Of a DNA stretch of 64,000 bases, positions 26,385-35,982 are shown piece by piece (positions within the stretch are counted from its first letter, which is position 1; the number at the start of each line of letters is the position of its first letter). A program made the position numbers and the translations under genes. Below the pieces are notes generated by a model that saw only the letters and a program-made list of their open reading frames with translations, searched no databases and had not been told where the DNA came from. This stretch comes from CALKJU01 sp035326425 (GTDB lineage Bacteria > Pseudomonadota > Alphaproteobacteria > Geminicoccales > Geminicoccaceae): positions 105,582-169,581 of the forward strand of contig DAOLFG010000002.1 of assembly GCA_035326425.1 (NCBI GenBank). The letters run 5' to 3'.

Positions 26385-26402
<18 letters not shown>
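25641..26402 (+). CDS. Short-chain dehydrogenase/reductase
   Basis: A 253-residue classical SDR. The nucleotide-binding motif TGASSGIGAA is near 16-25, NAG near 91-93, the catalytic Ser is in LMSSLAG and the YxxxK pair in PVYCASKAA. The C-terminus carries a hydrophobic stretch (RLYWLTRLFGLLPRPL) that could contact the membrane. The substrate is unknown; it is an NAD(P)(H)-dependent alcohol/ketone reductase by family. It sits as a single rightward gene between leftward gmk and mltG and overlaps the mltG 3' end by 18 bp, which suggests later insertion into that cluster. Confidence 0.88.
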
Positions 26403-27374
<972 letters not shown>

Positions 27375-27382
27375 GGCGCTGC

Positions 27383-28654
27383 TCAGATCGAGTCCGGCCG
27401 GGCCAGGATCAGCGAGGCGTTGGTGCCGCCGAATCCGAAGGAGTTGGAGAGGATCGCCCGGATCGGCCGCTCGCGCGCTCGGTGCGGTACGAGGTCGATG
27501 CCGATGCAGCTCTCCTCGGGATTGTCGAGGTTGAGCGTCGGCGGGGCGACGCTGTCGCGCATCGCCAGGATGCAGAAGATCGCCTCGACGGCACCGGCGG
27601 CACCCAGGAGGTGGCCGATCGCCGACTTGGTCGACGACATCGACACGTCGCGCGCCGCCGCGCCGAACAGCCGCTTCACCGCTCCGAACTCCAGCTCGTC
27701 GCCGGCGGGGGTGCTGGTGCCGTGGGCGTTGACGTAGTCGATGTCGCCGGCATCCATCCCGGCGCTGCGCAGCGCCGCCCGCATCGAGCGGTAGGCGCCC
27801 TCGTGCTCCGGCGCCGGCGAGGTGATGTGATAGGCGTCGCCGGACAGGCCGTAGCCCCTCACCTCGGCATAGATCTTGGCACCGCGGCGCCTGGCGTGCT
27901 CCAGCTCCTCGAGCACCACCACGCCGGCACCCTCGCCCATGACGAAGCCGTCGCGGTCGCGGTCCCAGGGGCGCGAGGCTCGCTCGGGCGTGTCGTTGAA
28001 GCCGGTCGACAGCGCGCGGCAGGCGGCGAAGCCGGCGATGCCGATGCGGCACAGCGCCGCCTCGGTGCCGCCGGCCACCATCAGGTCGGCATCGCCCAGC
28101 CTGATCAGCCGCGAGGCGTCACCGATGGCATGCGCCCCGGTCGAGCAGGCGGTCACCACGCTGTGGTTCGGCCCGCGCAGGCCGTACCGGATCGAGACCT
28201 GGCCGCTCGCCAGGTTGATCAGGCTGGCCGGGATGAAGAACGGGCTGACCCGCCGCGGGCCGCTCTTCTCCAGCACCACGGCGGTCTCGGCGATGGTGGC
28301 GAGGCCGCCGATGCCGGAGCCGATCAGCACGCCGGCGCGCTCGCGCTCCTCGTCCGAGGCGGGCTCCCAGCCGGAATCGCGGATGGCCTGCGCCGCGGCG
28401 GCGATGCCGTAGACGATGAACTCGTCGTTCTTGCGCAGATCCTTGGCCTCGACATAGTCGGTGGCCTTGAACTCGCCCTCGCCCTCGCCTCTCGGCACCT
28501 GGCCGGCGATGCGCGCCGGCAGATCCGAGACGTCGAACGCCTCGATGGGGCGCACACCCGAGCGGGCGGCTATCAGCCTGGACCACGTGGCCTCGACGCC
28601 GCTCGCCAGCGGCGTGACCAGCCCCAGACCGGTGACGACGACCCGTCGCATCAC
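27383..28654 (-). CDS. fabF: 3-oxoacyl-[acyl-carrier-protein] synthase II (FabF)
   Basis: A 423-residue condensing enzyme elongating fatty acids by decarboxylative condensation of malonyl-ACP. The catalytic Cys is in TACSTGAHAIGD and the two His residues are in NAHGTSTPAGD and KSAIGHLLGAAGA. It begins MRRVVVTGLGLVTPL, and the length is typical. It lies between acpP (55 bp upstream) and mltG (8 bp downstream), all leftward. Confidence 0.97.
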   Translation of the reverse strand: MMRRVVVTGLGLVTPLASGVEATWSRLIAARSGVRPIEAFDVSDLPARIAGQVPRGEGEGEFKATDYVEAKDLRKNDEFIVYGIAAAAQAIRDSGWEPASDEERERAGVLIGSGIGGLATIAETAVVLEKSGPRRVSPFFIPASLINLASGQVSIRYGLRGPNHSVVTACSTGAHAIGDASRLIRLGDADLMVAGGTEAALCRIGIAGFAACRALSTGFNDTPERASRPWDRDRDGFVMGEGAGVVVLEELEHARRRGAKIYAEVRGYGLSGDAYHITSPAPEHEGAYRSMRAALRSAGMDAGDIDYVNAHGTSTPAGDELEFGAVKRLFGAAARDVSMSSTKSAIGHLLGAAGAVEAIFCILAMRDSVAPPTLNLDNPEESCIGIDLVPHRARERPIRAILSNSFGFGGTNASLILARPDSI

Positions 28655-28709
28655 CCTACCTCATCCGATGGAAGCCGATCCGGCGGCATCGCCGCGAATG
28701 CCCGCCGGC

Positions 28710-28943
28710 TCAGCTGTGCTCCTGGATGTAGGCGATGGCGTCCTTGACGGTCAGGATCTTCTCGGCCGCGTCGTCGGGAATCTCGCAGCCGAACTCCTCC
28801 TCGAACGCCATGACCAGCTCGACCGTGTCCAGGCTGTCGGCGCCCAGGTCGTCGACGAAGCTGGCGTTCTCGGTGACCTTGGCCTCGTCGACACCGAGAT
28901 GCTCGACGACGATCTTTTTGACGCGTTCGGCGATGTCGCTCAT
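28710..28943 (-). CDS. acpP: Acyl carrier protein
   Basis: A 77-residue acidic carrier. Phosphopantetheine attaches to S37 in the DSL motif (LGADSLDTVEL). It is very acidic overall (VDDLGADSLD; EEEFGCEIPDD), as expected. It carries growing acyl chains for FabF, FabG and FabD, all encoded around it. The 170 bp gap upstream (28944-29113) may hold a separate strong promoter; it contains a small hairpin (GAGCTG-4-CAGCTC, 29003-29018) but no clear promoter by eye. Confidence 0.97.
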   Translation of the reverse strand: MSDIAERVKKIVVEHLGVDEAKVTENASFVDDLGADSLDTVELVMAFEEEFGCEIPDDAAEKILTVKDAIAYIQEHS

Positions 28944-29113
28944 CTTGATTGATCTCCGCCCGTGGAAGGCTCGATTCGGGAAACTCTTTGTGCCGACCCT
29001 TGGAGCTGATCCCAGCTCTTGCGCGCAGACGGCACTCTCATCGTGCCCGGCGACGTCGCGGCTTTAACACGGTGCCCCAGGCTTGGCTAGGCGATGGCGG
29101 TGCTCTACGCCGC

Positions 29114-29860
29114 CTAGATCATGGCCATCCCGCCATTCACGTGCAGGGTCTGGCCGGTGACGTAGGAGGCCTCGTCGCTGGCGAGATAGGCCACGGCCGC
29201 GGCGATGTCCCGGCCCTCGCCCAGCCGTCCGGCCGGGATGCGTCCGAGCAGGGCCGTGCGCTGCGCCTCGTCGAGGCCCCGGGTCATCTCGGTGTCGATG
29301 AAGCCCGGCGCCACGCAGTTCACCGTGATGCCGCGGTTGGCGATCTCCTGCGCCAGCGCCTTGGTCATGCCGATCATGCCGGCCTTGGCGGCGGCATAGT
29401 TGGCCTGTCCCGGATTGCCGGTGACGCCGACGATCGAGGTGATGCCGACGATGCGGCCGTGCCGCCGCCGCATCATGCCGCGCAGCGCCGCCCGCGACAG
29501 CTTGAACGCCGCCGTCAGGTTGGTGTCGAGCACCGCCTGCCAGTCGGCGTCCTTCATGCGCAGCGCCAGCGTGTCGCGGGTGATCCCGGCATTGTTGACC
29601 AGGATGTCGACCGGCGCCACCGCCTCGGCGGCCTTCATGAGATCCTCCGGCCCCGCCTCGCCGGCGAGGTCGGCCACCAGCCCGTGGGCACGCTCGCCCA
29701 GCTCGCCGCGCAGCGCGTCGAGCGCCTCCTGCCGCCTGCCTGCCAGCAGCACCACGGCACCCTGGGCATGCAGCACGCGGGCGATCGCCCCGCCGATGCC
29801 GCCGGTGGCGCCGGTGACCAGGGCCGTGCGGCCCTCCAGCGAGAACAAGCTCCCGGCCAT
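29114..29860 (-). CDS. fabG: 3-oxoacyl-[acyl-carrier-protein] reductase FabG
   Basis: A 248-residue SDR reducing beta-ketoacyl-ACP with NADPH. Motifs: VTGATGGIGGAIA near 13-25, NNAGITRD near 88-95, a Ser region GITSIVGVTG and the Tyr/Lys pair in NYAAAKAGMIGM. The C-terminus YVTGQTLHVNGGMAMI is the FabG signature. The stop lies immediately after this motif. Only 1 bp separates it from the upstream fabD stop, so they are translationally linked. Confidence 0.96.
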   Translation of the reverse strand: MAGSLFSLEGRTALVTGATGGIGGAIARVLHAQGAVVLLAGRRQEALDALRGELGERAHGLVADLAGEAGPEDLMKAAEAVAPVDILVNNAGITRDTLALRMKDADWQAVLDTNLTAAFKLSRAALRGMMRRRHGRIVGITSIVGVTGNPGQANYAAAKAGMIGMTKALAQEIANRGITVNCVAPGFIDTEMTRGLDEAQRTALLGRIPAGRLGEGRDIAAAVAYLASDEASYVTGQTLHVNGGMAMI

Positions 29861-29861
29861 C

Positions 29862-30815
29862 TCAGCCTGCCCCCAGCGTCGCCACCAGAGCCTCGACGTC
29901 CCCGGGCTCCTGGACGTTGGCCAGCGCCGCCCCTTCCAGGTCGCGGCGGGCCAGGCCCGTCAGCACCTTGCCCGCACCCAGCTCGATCATCCGGTCGACC
30001 CCCAGCCGGCGCATGGTGCGCATGCTCTCGCGCCAGCGCACCCTGGCCGTCACCTGCCGCACCAGCAGCTCGCGGATCGTCGCCGGATCGCTCGCCGGCT
30101 CGGCCGTGACGTTGGCGATCACCGGCACCGACGGCGCCGTGATCCGGGCCTCCGCCAGCGCCGCCCCCAGCCTCTCGGCCGCCGGCGCCATCAGCGCGCA
30201 ATGGAAAGGTGCGCTCACCTGCAGCAGGATGGCGCGCTTGGCACCCTTGGCCTTGGCGATCGCCATCGCCCGCTCGACCGTGGCCCTGTCGCCGCTCAGC
30301 ACGGCCTGGCCCTCGGCATTGTCGTTGGCGAGCTCGCACACGCCGCCCCCGGCCGCGGCCTCGGCGGCCGCCGTCTCCACCGCCGCGGCGTCGAGCCCCA
30401 GCACCGCCGCCATGGCGCCGGTGCCCACCGGTGCCGCCTCCTGCATCGCCCGGCCGCGCAGCCGCAGCAGCCGCGCCGCGTCGGCGAGGTCGAGCGCGCC
30501 CGCCGCCGTCAGCGCCGCATATTCTCCGAGCGAATGGCCGGCGACGTAGCCGGCAAAGGCCGGCAGCTTCAGCCCCGAGACCTGCTCCAGCGCCCGCACG
30601 GCGGCGATCGAGGTCGCCATCAGCGCCGGCTGGGCGTTCTCGGTCAGCGTCAGCGCCTCGGCCGGGCCCTCGAGCATCAGCCGCGACAGCGGCTGGCCCA
30701 GGGCCTCGTCGACCTCGGCGAGCACCTCCCGGGCCACGGGGAAGGCCTCGGCGAGGGCCTTGCCCATGCCGACACTCTGGGCACCTTGCCCCGGGAAGAC
30801 GCAGACAGCGGTCAT
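29862..30815 (-). CDS. fabD: Malonyl CoA-ACP transacylase
   Basis: A 317-residue enzyme loading malonyl groups from malonyl-CoA onto ACP. MTAVCVFPGQGAQSVGMG starts the protein. The nucleophile is in AGHSLGEYAAL, and the catalytic His lies in QVSAPFHCALM. It is the first gene of the fabD-fabG-acpP-fabF-mltG unit. A good divergent promoter lies 33-60 bp upstream. The length is normal. Confidence 0.97.
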   Translation of the reverse strand: MTAVCVFPGQGAQSVGMGKALAEAFPVAREVLAEVDEALGQPLSRLMLEGPAEALTLTENAQPALMATSIAAVRALEQVSGLKLPAFAGYVAGHSLGEYAALTAAGALDLADAARLLRLRGRAMQEAAPVGTGAMAAVLGLDAAAVETAAAEAAAGGGVCELANDNAEGQAVLSGDRATVERAMAIAKAKGAKRAILLQVSAPFHCALMAPAAERLGAALAEARITAPSVPVIANVTAEPASDPATIRELLVRQVTARVRWRESMRTMRRLGVDRMIELGAGKVLTGLARRDLEGAALANVQEPGDVEALVATLGAG

Positions 30816-30847
30816 GCAATAGCGTTCTGGTTGACGATGTGCGGGGC

Positions 30848-30875
30848 GTGATAGCCGCACCCGACCGACTGTCAA
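30848..30875 (-). promoter_or_regulatory. Promoter of the fabD-fabG operon
   Basis: On the minus strand, TTGACA (30875-30870), a 16-bp spacer and TATCAC (30853-30848) lie just upstream of fabD. The -35 is a perfect consensus. It is arranged back to back with the rpsF promoter. The call is by eye. Confidence 0.55.
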
Positions 30876-30881
30876 GCGGGC

Positions 30882-30911
30882 TTGCGATCCCTCGGCCTTC
30901 TCGTCTATACG
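30882..30911 (+). promoter_or_regulatory. Promoter of the rpsF-rpsR-rplI operon
   Basis: TTGCGA (30882-30887), an 18-bp spacer and TATACG (30906-30911). The implied leader of about 120 nt before rpsF could hold ribosomal-protein autoregulation, but no clear S6:S18-binding fold was recognised. Confidence 0.5.
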
Positions 30912-31039
30912 CCGCGCCTGTTCCGGCACGGGCCTGATCGGCGCGTGCCCGTCCAGCGGATAACGGGACCGGAGAGTGGTCGGCTCTGCCGACGGCTCCG
31001 TCGTTTCATGCCCGCATGCCCATGGAGAACACAGCGGCA

Positions 31040-31411
31040 ATGCCTTTCTACGAGCACACGGTCATAGCCCGGCCGGATCTCTCGGCCCAGCAGGCCCAGA
31101 CGCTGGTCGAGACCTTCACCCAGCAGGTCACCGACCAGGGCGGCACCGTGCCCAAGTCCGAGTACTGGGGTCTGCGCAACCTGGCCTACCGGATCAAGAA
31201 GAACCGCAAGGGCCACTACCTGCACCTCAACATCGAGGCCAGCCCGGCGGTGATCGCCGAGCTCGAGCGCACCCAGCGCATCCACGAGGACGTGCTGCGC
31301 TACCTGACGGTCAAGGTCGACAAGCTCGACGAGGGTCCGTCGCAGGTGATGCAGGCCAAGGCCAACCGCGACGAGCGCGGCCGTCGCGACCGCTTCGACA
31401 TCAGGGGCTGA
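31040..31411 (+). CDS. rpsF: 30S ribosomal protein S6
   Basis: A 123-residue protein: MPFYEHTVIARPDLS start, YWGLRNLAYRIKKNRKGHY core and a basic C-terminal tail. S6 binds S18 and 16S rRNA in the platform of the small subunit. The ATG at 31040 is preferred over one at 31016 because it begins the conserved fold and has GGAG upstream. It is the first of rpsF-rpsR-rplI, with 5 bp to rpsR. Confidence 0.97.
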   Translation: MPFYEHTVIARPDLSAQQAQTLVETFTQQVTDQGGTVPKSEYWGLRNLAYRIKKNRKGHYLHLNIEASPAVIAELERTQRIHEDVLRYLTVKVDKLDEGPSQVMQAKANRDERGRRDRFDIRG

Positions 31412-31416
31412 CCGAG

Positions 31417-31770
31417 ATGAGCAGCAGCAACGAGGACGTCGGCTTCAACCGCGAGGAAGGCGGCGACAGGGGTGGCTTCGGCGAGCGCGGCGGCGACCGC
31501 GGCGACCGGCGCGGCCCGCGCAGCGGCGAGCCGCCGAACATCACCATCCGCCGTCCGTTCTTCCGCCGCCGCAAGAGCAGCCCGTTCGCGCATGCCGACG
31601 CGCCGGCGATCGACTACAAGGACATCAAGCTCCTGCAGCGCTTCATCTCCGAGCGCGGCAAGATCGTGCCGAGGCGCATCACCGCCGTCACCGCCAAGGA
31701 GCAGCGGGCGCTCGCCACCGCCATCAAGCGGGCGCGCGAGCTGGCGCTCCTGCCCTACGTCGCCGGCTGA
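31417..31770 (+). CDS. rpsR: 30S ribosomal protein S18
   Basis: A 117-residue protein. The conserved core is in the C-terminal 70 residues (IDYKDIKLLQRFISERGKI, then PRRITAVTAKEQRALATAIKRAR), ahead of ALLPYVAG. The N-terminal 40 residues are a Gly/Arg/Asp-rich low-complexity extension (GGDRGGFGERGGDRGDRR) longer than in E. coli (75 aa total). This extension occurs in some alphaproteobacteria and may bind RNA. A GGAGG Shine-Dalgarno for rplI follows its stop. Confidence 0.95.
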   Translation: MSSSNEDVGFNREEGGDRGGFGERGGDRGDRRGPRSGEPPNITIRRPFFRRRKSSPFAHADAPAIDYKDIKLLQRFISERGKIVPRRITAVTAKEQRALATAIKRARELALLPYVAG

Positions 31771-31783
31771 GGAGGATCGACCG

Positions 31784-32308
31784 ATGGACGTCATCCTGCT
31801 CGAGCGGGTGCAGAAGCTGGGCCAGATGGGCGAGGTCGTCTCGGTCCGCAACGGCTTCGCCCGCAACTACTTGATCCCGCAGGGCAAGGCGCTGCGCGCC
31901 ACCGATTCGGCCAAGGCCGACTTCGAGCGCCGCCGCGTCCAGCTCGAGGCCCGCAACCTCGAGCGCAAGGAGGAGGCGCAGAAGCTGGCGGCCGATGTCG
32001 ACGGCAAGAGCGTCACCATCCTGCGGCAGGCCAGCGAGAGCCACCACCTCTACGGCTCGGTCAGCTCGCGCGACATCGCCGAGGCCTTCACGGCATCGGG
32101 CGTCTCGCTCGACCGCCAGCAGATCCGCCTCGACCAGCCGCTCAAGACCCTGGGCATCCACGACGTCACCGTGGCGCTGCACCCCGAGGTCGAGGTGACG
32201 GTGAAGGTCAACGTCGCCCGCTCCGAGGAAGAGGCCGACATCCAGGCCGGCAAGGCCCAGCCCTTGAGCGAGCTCGAGCAGCTGCTCGAGGAAGTCGAGA
32301 ACACCTGA
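31784..32308 (+). CDS. rplI: 50S ribosomal protein L9
   Basis: A 174-residue protein: the N-terminal rRNA-binding domain MDVILLERVQKLGQMGEVV with GFARNYLIPQGKA, a long connecting helix (ERRRVQLEARNLERKEEAQ) and the C-terminal domain. It is longer than E. coli L9 (149 aa) by an acidic tail ending EQLLEEVENT. A perfect GGAGG site lies 8 nt upstream. It is the last gene of the operon and is followed by a strong hairpin. Confidence 0.97.
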   Translation: MDVILLERVQKLGQMGEVVSVRNGFARNYLIPQGKALRATDSAKADFERRRVQLEARNLERKEEAQKLAADVDGKSVTILRQASESHHLYGSVSSRDIAEAFTASGVSLDRQQIRLDQPLKTLGIHDVTVALHPEVEVTVKVNVARSEEEADIQAGKAQPLSELEQLLEEVENT

Positions 32309-32314
32309 CGCGCG

Positions 32315-32349
32315 ATCGGCCCGGGACGGCGCTGGCGCCCCGGGCCGAT
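32315..32349 (+). terminator. Intrinsic-type terminator hairpin after rplI
   Basis: An 11-bp perfect inverted repeat: ATCGGCCCGGG (32315-32325), a 13-nt loop, and CCCGGGCCGAT (32339-32349). Only a short TT follows, so release may be weak or Rho-assisted. It lies between convergent rplI and the leftward secreted-protein gene and could serve both. Confidence 0.65.
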
Positions 32350-32353
32350 TCCG

Positions 32354-33343
32354 CTACCGCACCCTGACGACGTTGGCGACCGGCGTCAGGCAGTCGCCTT
32401 GCGCCGTGAACGACACGTCGAGCTTGGTGGCGCCCGACTTGACCAGCGACGTCACCACGTGGCTCGTCGTGTCCCACAGCTCCGGCAAGGGCCCGCCGGC
32501 GCCGCCGTTCCAGTCGCTGTCGCGATAGGCCGAGCCGGAGCCGGCGATGGCGGTGCCGTTGATGCGCGTCACCTCGTTGGCGGCGTTCGAATCGGCCGGG
32601 CGGCCGAACCCGTGCTGCCCATCGGCGCCGATGAAATCGATGATCGCCAGCTGGCCGTTCGCCGTCTTGGGCAGCGGCAGCGAGTAGGACAGCGACGACG
32701 AGAACGTGGCGCCCGCGAGGCCCTGGTCATAGACCGCGACGCTGGTGCCGTCGGCCGCCGGGCCGATGACGACGAGCGACGCGCCCTCGAGCAGAGGCAG
32801 CGTGGGCGTCACCACCCACGGATCGCCGCCGGCGGTCGAGCCGCCGGCACCCGCCGGGAACCGCACCTCGTAGGTGCCGGCGCCGTTGGCGACGCTGGAG
32901 GCGACGCTGGCCTTGAAGACCGTGATCAGGTTGCCGGGCCAGCAGGGCGAAGCACCGGTGCCGATCACCGTGCCGGTGAGGCCGACGGCTCCCGACACCG
33001 TCGGCAGGCGGCGGCTGATCGACGGCTTGCCGGAGGCCGCAGGCGGCGTGCCGGTGCTGATGACCGCCCAGTAGAGATAGGCGGCCTTCACCGGCCCGGT
33101 GACGGTGCTGACCTCGATGCTGCCGCCGCCACGATTGCGCAGCCCGACCCCGCCGGTGCCGTAGCGCGCATTGGCGAACGAAGCCGCCGCCGGGATCGAG
33201 GCCAGCGCCCGCGGCGCCGTCGCGGCCGCGGCGCGCGAGGGCGCCTTGGTCGTCCCCCAATCGCGCGAGGACGGAGCCTCGGCCGCCACGACCGCGCCCG
33301 GCAGCGCGACGATGGCCGACAGCATCAGTGAACGCAGTTTCAT
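32354..33343 (-). CDS. Secreted protein of unknown function (Gly/Ser/Thr-rich beta protein)
   Basis: A 329-residue protein with a signal peptide (about 1-21, ending GAVVAAEA). The mature part is rich in Gly, Ser, Thr and Val with repeated short beta-type stretches. These include VKAAYLYWAVISTGTPP near 85-101, LEGASLVVIG, GQLAIIDFIGADGQHGF and WDTTSHVVTSLV. It has one isolated Cys pair (ASPCWPG and GDCLTP). I do not recognise the family with confidence; the arrangement recalls large extracellular beta-sandwich proteins such as DUF3344. An ATG at 33367 is a weaker alternative start. It stands alone, divergent from the flavoprotein gene. Confidence 0.7.
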   Translation of the reverse strand: MKLRSLMLSAIVALPGAVVAAEAPSSRDWGTTKAPSRAAAATAPRALASIPAAASFANARYGTGGVGLRNRGGGSIEVSTVTGPVKAAYLYWAVISTGTPPAASGKPSISRRLPTVSGAVGLTGTVIGTGASPCWPGNLITVFKASVASSVANGAGTYEVRFPAGAGGSTAGGDPWVVTPTLPLLEGASLVVIGPAADGTSVAVYDQGLAGATFSSSLSYSLPLPKTANGQLAIIDFIGADGQHGFGRPADSNAANEVTRINGTAIAGSGSAYRDSDWNGGAGGPLPELWDTTSHVVTSLVKSGATKLDVSFTAQGDCLTPVANVVRVR

Positions 33344-33410
33344 CCTGTCGACTCCAGAGACCACCATGGTGGATCGCGACGATGTCGCCGCGCCGCTGGA
33401 GCTGACCGAG

Positions 33411-33441
33411 TTTCGGTTATCATTATCGGCTTTCGTATAAT
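33411..33441 (+). promoter_or_regulatory. Candidate promoter with consensus TATAAT
   Basis: A perfect TATAAT at 33436-33441 with a weak TTTCGG (33411-33416) upstream, in a locally AT-rich patch between the secreted-protein and flavoprotein genes. It would leave a leader of about 125 nt. No riboswitch fold was recognised in that leader. Confidence 0.35.
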
Positions 33442-33567
33442 TCCACCGTCGAATGCAGGCAAGGTGCCGGCCGCCTGCGGTCCGGGGGCACTTCCCCCAT
33501 TCCCAACCCGGCGGCTTGCGGCTTCACTGCCGTCCTCGACGGGGACGGGCGGCACGGGATCTTCGGC

Positions 33568-35967
33568 ATGAGAACCCACGCGCGGGTGGCGGTGATCGGC
33601 GGCGGCGTCGTCGGCTGCAGCGTGCTCTATCACCTGACCAGGACCGGCTGGAGCGACGTCGTGCTGGTCGAGCGCGCCGAGCTGACCTCGGGCTCGACCT
33701 GGCACGCCGCAGGCGGCATGCACACCCTCAACAGCGATCCCAACGTCGCCAGGCTGCAGACCTACACCATCCAGCTCTACGAGGAGCTGGAGCGCATCTC
33801 CGGCCAGTCCTGCGGCATCCACCTCAACGGCGGCCTGATGCTCGCCGGCACGCCCGAGCGCATGGACTATCTGCGCCACGCCCACGCCAAGGGCCGCTAC
33901 CTCGGCATGAAGACCGAGCTGATCTCGGCCGCCGAGGCCAGGCGGCGCTTCCCGCTGATGGACGAGCGCCACTTCGTCGGCGCCCTCTACGACGAGGTCG
34001 AGGGCCATGTGGACCCCTACGGCGTCACCCACGCCTACGCCAAGGCCGCGCGCATGGCCGGTGCCGAGATCGTGCTGCGCAACCGCGTCACCGGCCTGCT
34101 CGCCCGCCCCGAGGGCGGCTGGGAGGTCGTCACCGAGCAGGGCAGTATCGTCGCCGAGCACGTCGTCAACGCCGGCGGCCTGTGGGCGCGCGAGGTCGGC
34201 CGGATGGTGGGCCTGGAGCTGCCGGTGCTGGCGATGGAGCACCAGTACCTGATCACCGACGACATGCCGGAGCTGGCGGGCCGGCCCGAGCTGCTGCACG
34301 TCATCGACTTCGAGGGCGAGATCTACCTGCGCCAGGAGGGCCAGGGCGTGCTGCTCGGCACCTACGAGAAGGCCGCCAAGCCCTGGTCGCCGGACACCAC
34401 GCCCTGGGACTTCGCCACCGAGCTTCTCCCCGAGGACATCGAGCGCATCGCCCCCTCGCTGGAGGTGGGCTTCCGCCACTTCCCGGCCATCGAGCGCGCC
34501 GGCATCCGCAAGATCGTCAACGGCCCCTTCACCTTTGCCCCGGACGGCAACCCGCTGGTCGGCCCCGTCCGTGGCCTGCGCAACTTCTGGTGCGCCTGCG
34601 GCGTGATGGCGGGCTTCAGCCAGGGCGGCGGCGTCGGCCTGGCGCTCGCCAACTGGATGACGCAAGGGGATCCCGGCTTCGACGTCTGGGCGATGGACGT
34701 GGCTCGCTACGGCCAGTGGGTCACGCCGGCCTACACCCAAGCCAAGGTGCGCGAGAACTACAGCCGGCGCTTCAGCATATCCTTTCCCAACGAGGAGCTG
34801 CCGGCCGCCCGCCCGTTGCGCACCACTGCCGCCTACGACCGGCTCCGCGAGCGCAACGCCGTGTTCGGCGCCTCCTACGGCCTCGAGCACGCGCTGTGGT
34901 TCGCGCCCGACGGCGAGCAGCCGGTCGAGGAGCCGACCTTCAAGCGTTCCAACGCCTTCGCCGCCGTCGCCGGGGAATGCCGCGCCGTCCGCGAGGCCGT
35001 GGGCCTGCTCGAGATCTCCAATTTCGCCAAGTACGAGGTGACCGGCGATGGTGCCGTCGCCTGGCTCGCCCGCGTCATGGCCGGCCGCATCCCGGCACCC
35101 GGCCGCATGGCGCTGACGCCGATGCTCGATCCGGCCGGCCGGCTGATCGGCGACTTCACCCTGGCCCGCCGGGCCGACCGCTTCCTGGTGCTCGGCTCCG
35201 GCATCGCCGAGGAATACCACCTGCGCTGGTGGGAATCGCAGCTTCCGGCCTCGGGCGTCGGGCTGCGGTCCCTGAGCGCCGAGCTGACCGGCTTCGCCCT
35301 CGCCGGCCCGCGCTCGCGCGAGCTGCTGGCCGGGCTCACCCGCGCCGACCTCTCGACCGCCGCCTTCCCCTTCCTGTCCTTCGCGCCGATGACCATCGGC
35401 ATGGTGCCGGCGCTGGTCGGCCGGGTCAGCTACACCGGCGATCTCGGCTACGAGATCTGGGTGGCGCCCGACTGGCTGCGCACCCTGCACGACACCCTGG
35501 TCGAGGCCGGCAAGCCGCTGGGCCTGCGCCATTTCGGCGCCCGGGCCCTGAATTCCCTGCGGCTGGAGAAGGGCTTCGGAAGCTGGGCGCGCGAGTTCCG
35601 CCCGATCTACACAGCCTCCGAGGCCGGCCTCGACGGCTTCGTCGCCTGGAAGCGCGGCGGCTTCATCGGCGCCGAGGCCGCGGCGGCCGCCCGCAGCCCC
35701 GAGCGCCGCCGCGTCACCCTGGTGATCGACGATGCCGGCGTCGACTGCATGGGCGACGAGCCGATCTGGCACGGCGGCGAGGTCGTCGGCTGGATCACTT
35801 CCGGCGGCTGGGCCCACTGGGTCCAGCGCTCCCTGGCCCAGGGCTACGTCCCGACCGCCCTCGCCGCCGCCCAGGATCTCGAGGTCGAGATCCTCGGCGA
35901 ACGCCGCCCGGCGCGTGTCTCGCCACGGCCGCTGTTCGACCCGGACGGCCGGCGGATGCGGGACTAG
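33568..35967 (+). CDS. Dimethylglycine/sarcosine dehydrogenase-like FAD oxidoreductase with GcvT domain
   Basis: A 799-residue protein. The N-terminal DAO domain (about 1-370) has the Rossmann motif VAVIGGGVVGCS and SGSTWHAAGGMH, whose His is the covalent FAD site in dimethylglycine dehydrogenase. A linker domain follows (about 370-430). The C-terminal GcvT/folate-binding half (about 430-799) includes FALAGPRSRELL and YTGDLGYEIWVAP. The family N-demethylates methylated glycines, passing the one-carbon unit to tetrahydrofolate. The substrate (dimethylglycine, sarcosine or other) is not settled by sequence. It stands alone and is convergent with the CDF exporter gene. Confidence 0.87.
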   Translation: MRTHARVAVIGGGVVGCSVLYHLTRTGWSDVVLVERAELTSGSTWHAAGGMHTLNSDPNVARLQTYTIQLYEELERISGQSCGIHLNGGLMLAGTPERMDYLRHAHAKGRYLGMKTELISAAEARRRFPLMDERHFVGALYDEVEGHVDPYGVTHAYAKAARMAGAEIVLRNRVTGLLARPEGGWEVVTEQGSIVAEHVVNAGGLWAREVGRMVGLELPVLAMEHQYLITDDMPELAGRPELLHVIDFEGEIYLRQEGQGVLLGTYEKAAKPWSPDTTPWDFATELLPEDIERIAPSLEVGFRHFPAIERAGIRKIVNGPFTFAPDGNPLVGPVRGLRNFWCACGVMAGFSQGGGVGLALANWMTQGDPGFDVWAMDVARYGQWVTPAYTQAKVRENYSRRFSISFPNEELPAARPLRTTAAYDRLRERNAVFGASYGLEHALWFAPDGEQPVEEPTFKRSNAFAAVAGECRAVREAVGLLEISNFAKYEVTGDGAVAWLARVMAGRIPAPGRMALTPMLDPAGRLIGDFTLARRADRFLVLGSGIAEEYHLRWWESQLPASGVGLRSLSAELTGFALAGPRSRELLAGLTRADLSTAAFPFLSFAPMTIGMVPALVGRVSYTGDLGYEIWVAPDWLRTLHDTLVEAGKPLGLRHFGARALNSLRLEKGFGSWAREFRPIYTASEAGLDGFVAWKRGGFIGAEAAAAARSPERRRVTLVIDDAGVDCMGDEPIWHGGEVVGWITSGGWAHWVQRSLAQGYVPTALAAAQDLEVEILGERRPARVSPRPLFDPDGRRMRD

Positions 35968-35982
35968 GGGTCGCCGGTCCGG

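Noticed and set aside
33442..33567. Glycine riboswitch before the dimethylglycine-dehydrogenase-like gene
   Set aside because: Neither of the conserved glycine-aptamer cores could be found in the leader by eye.
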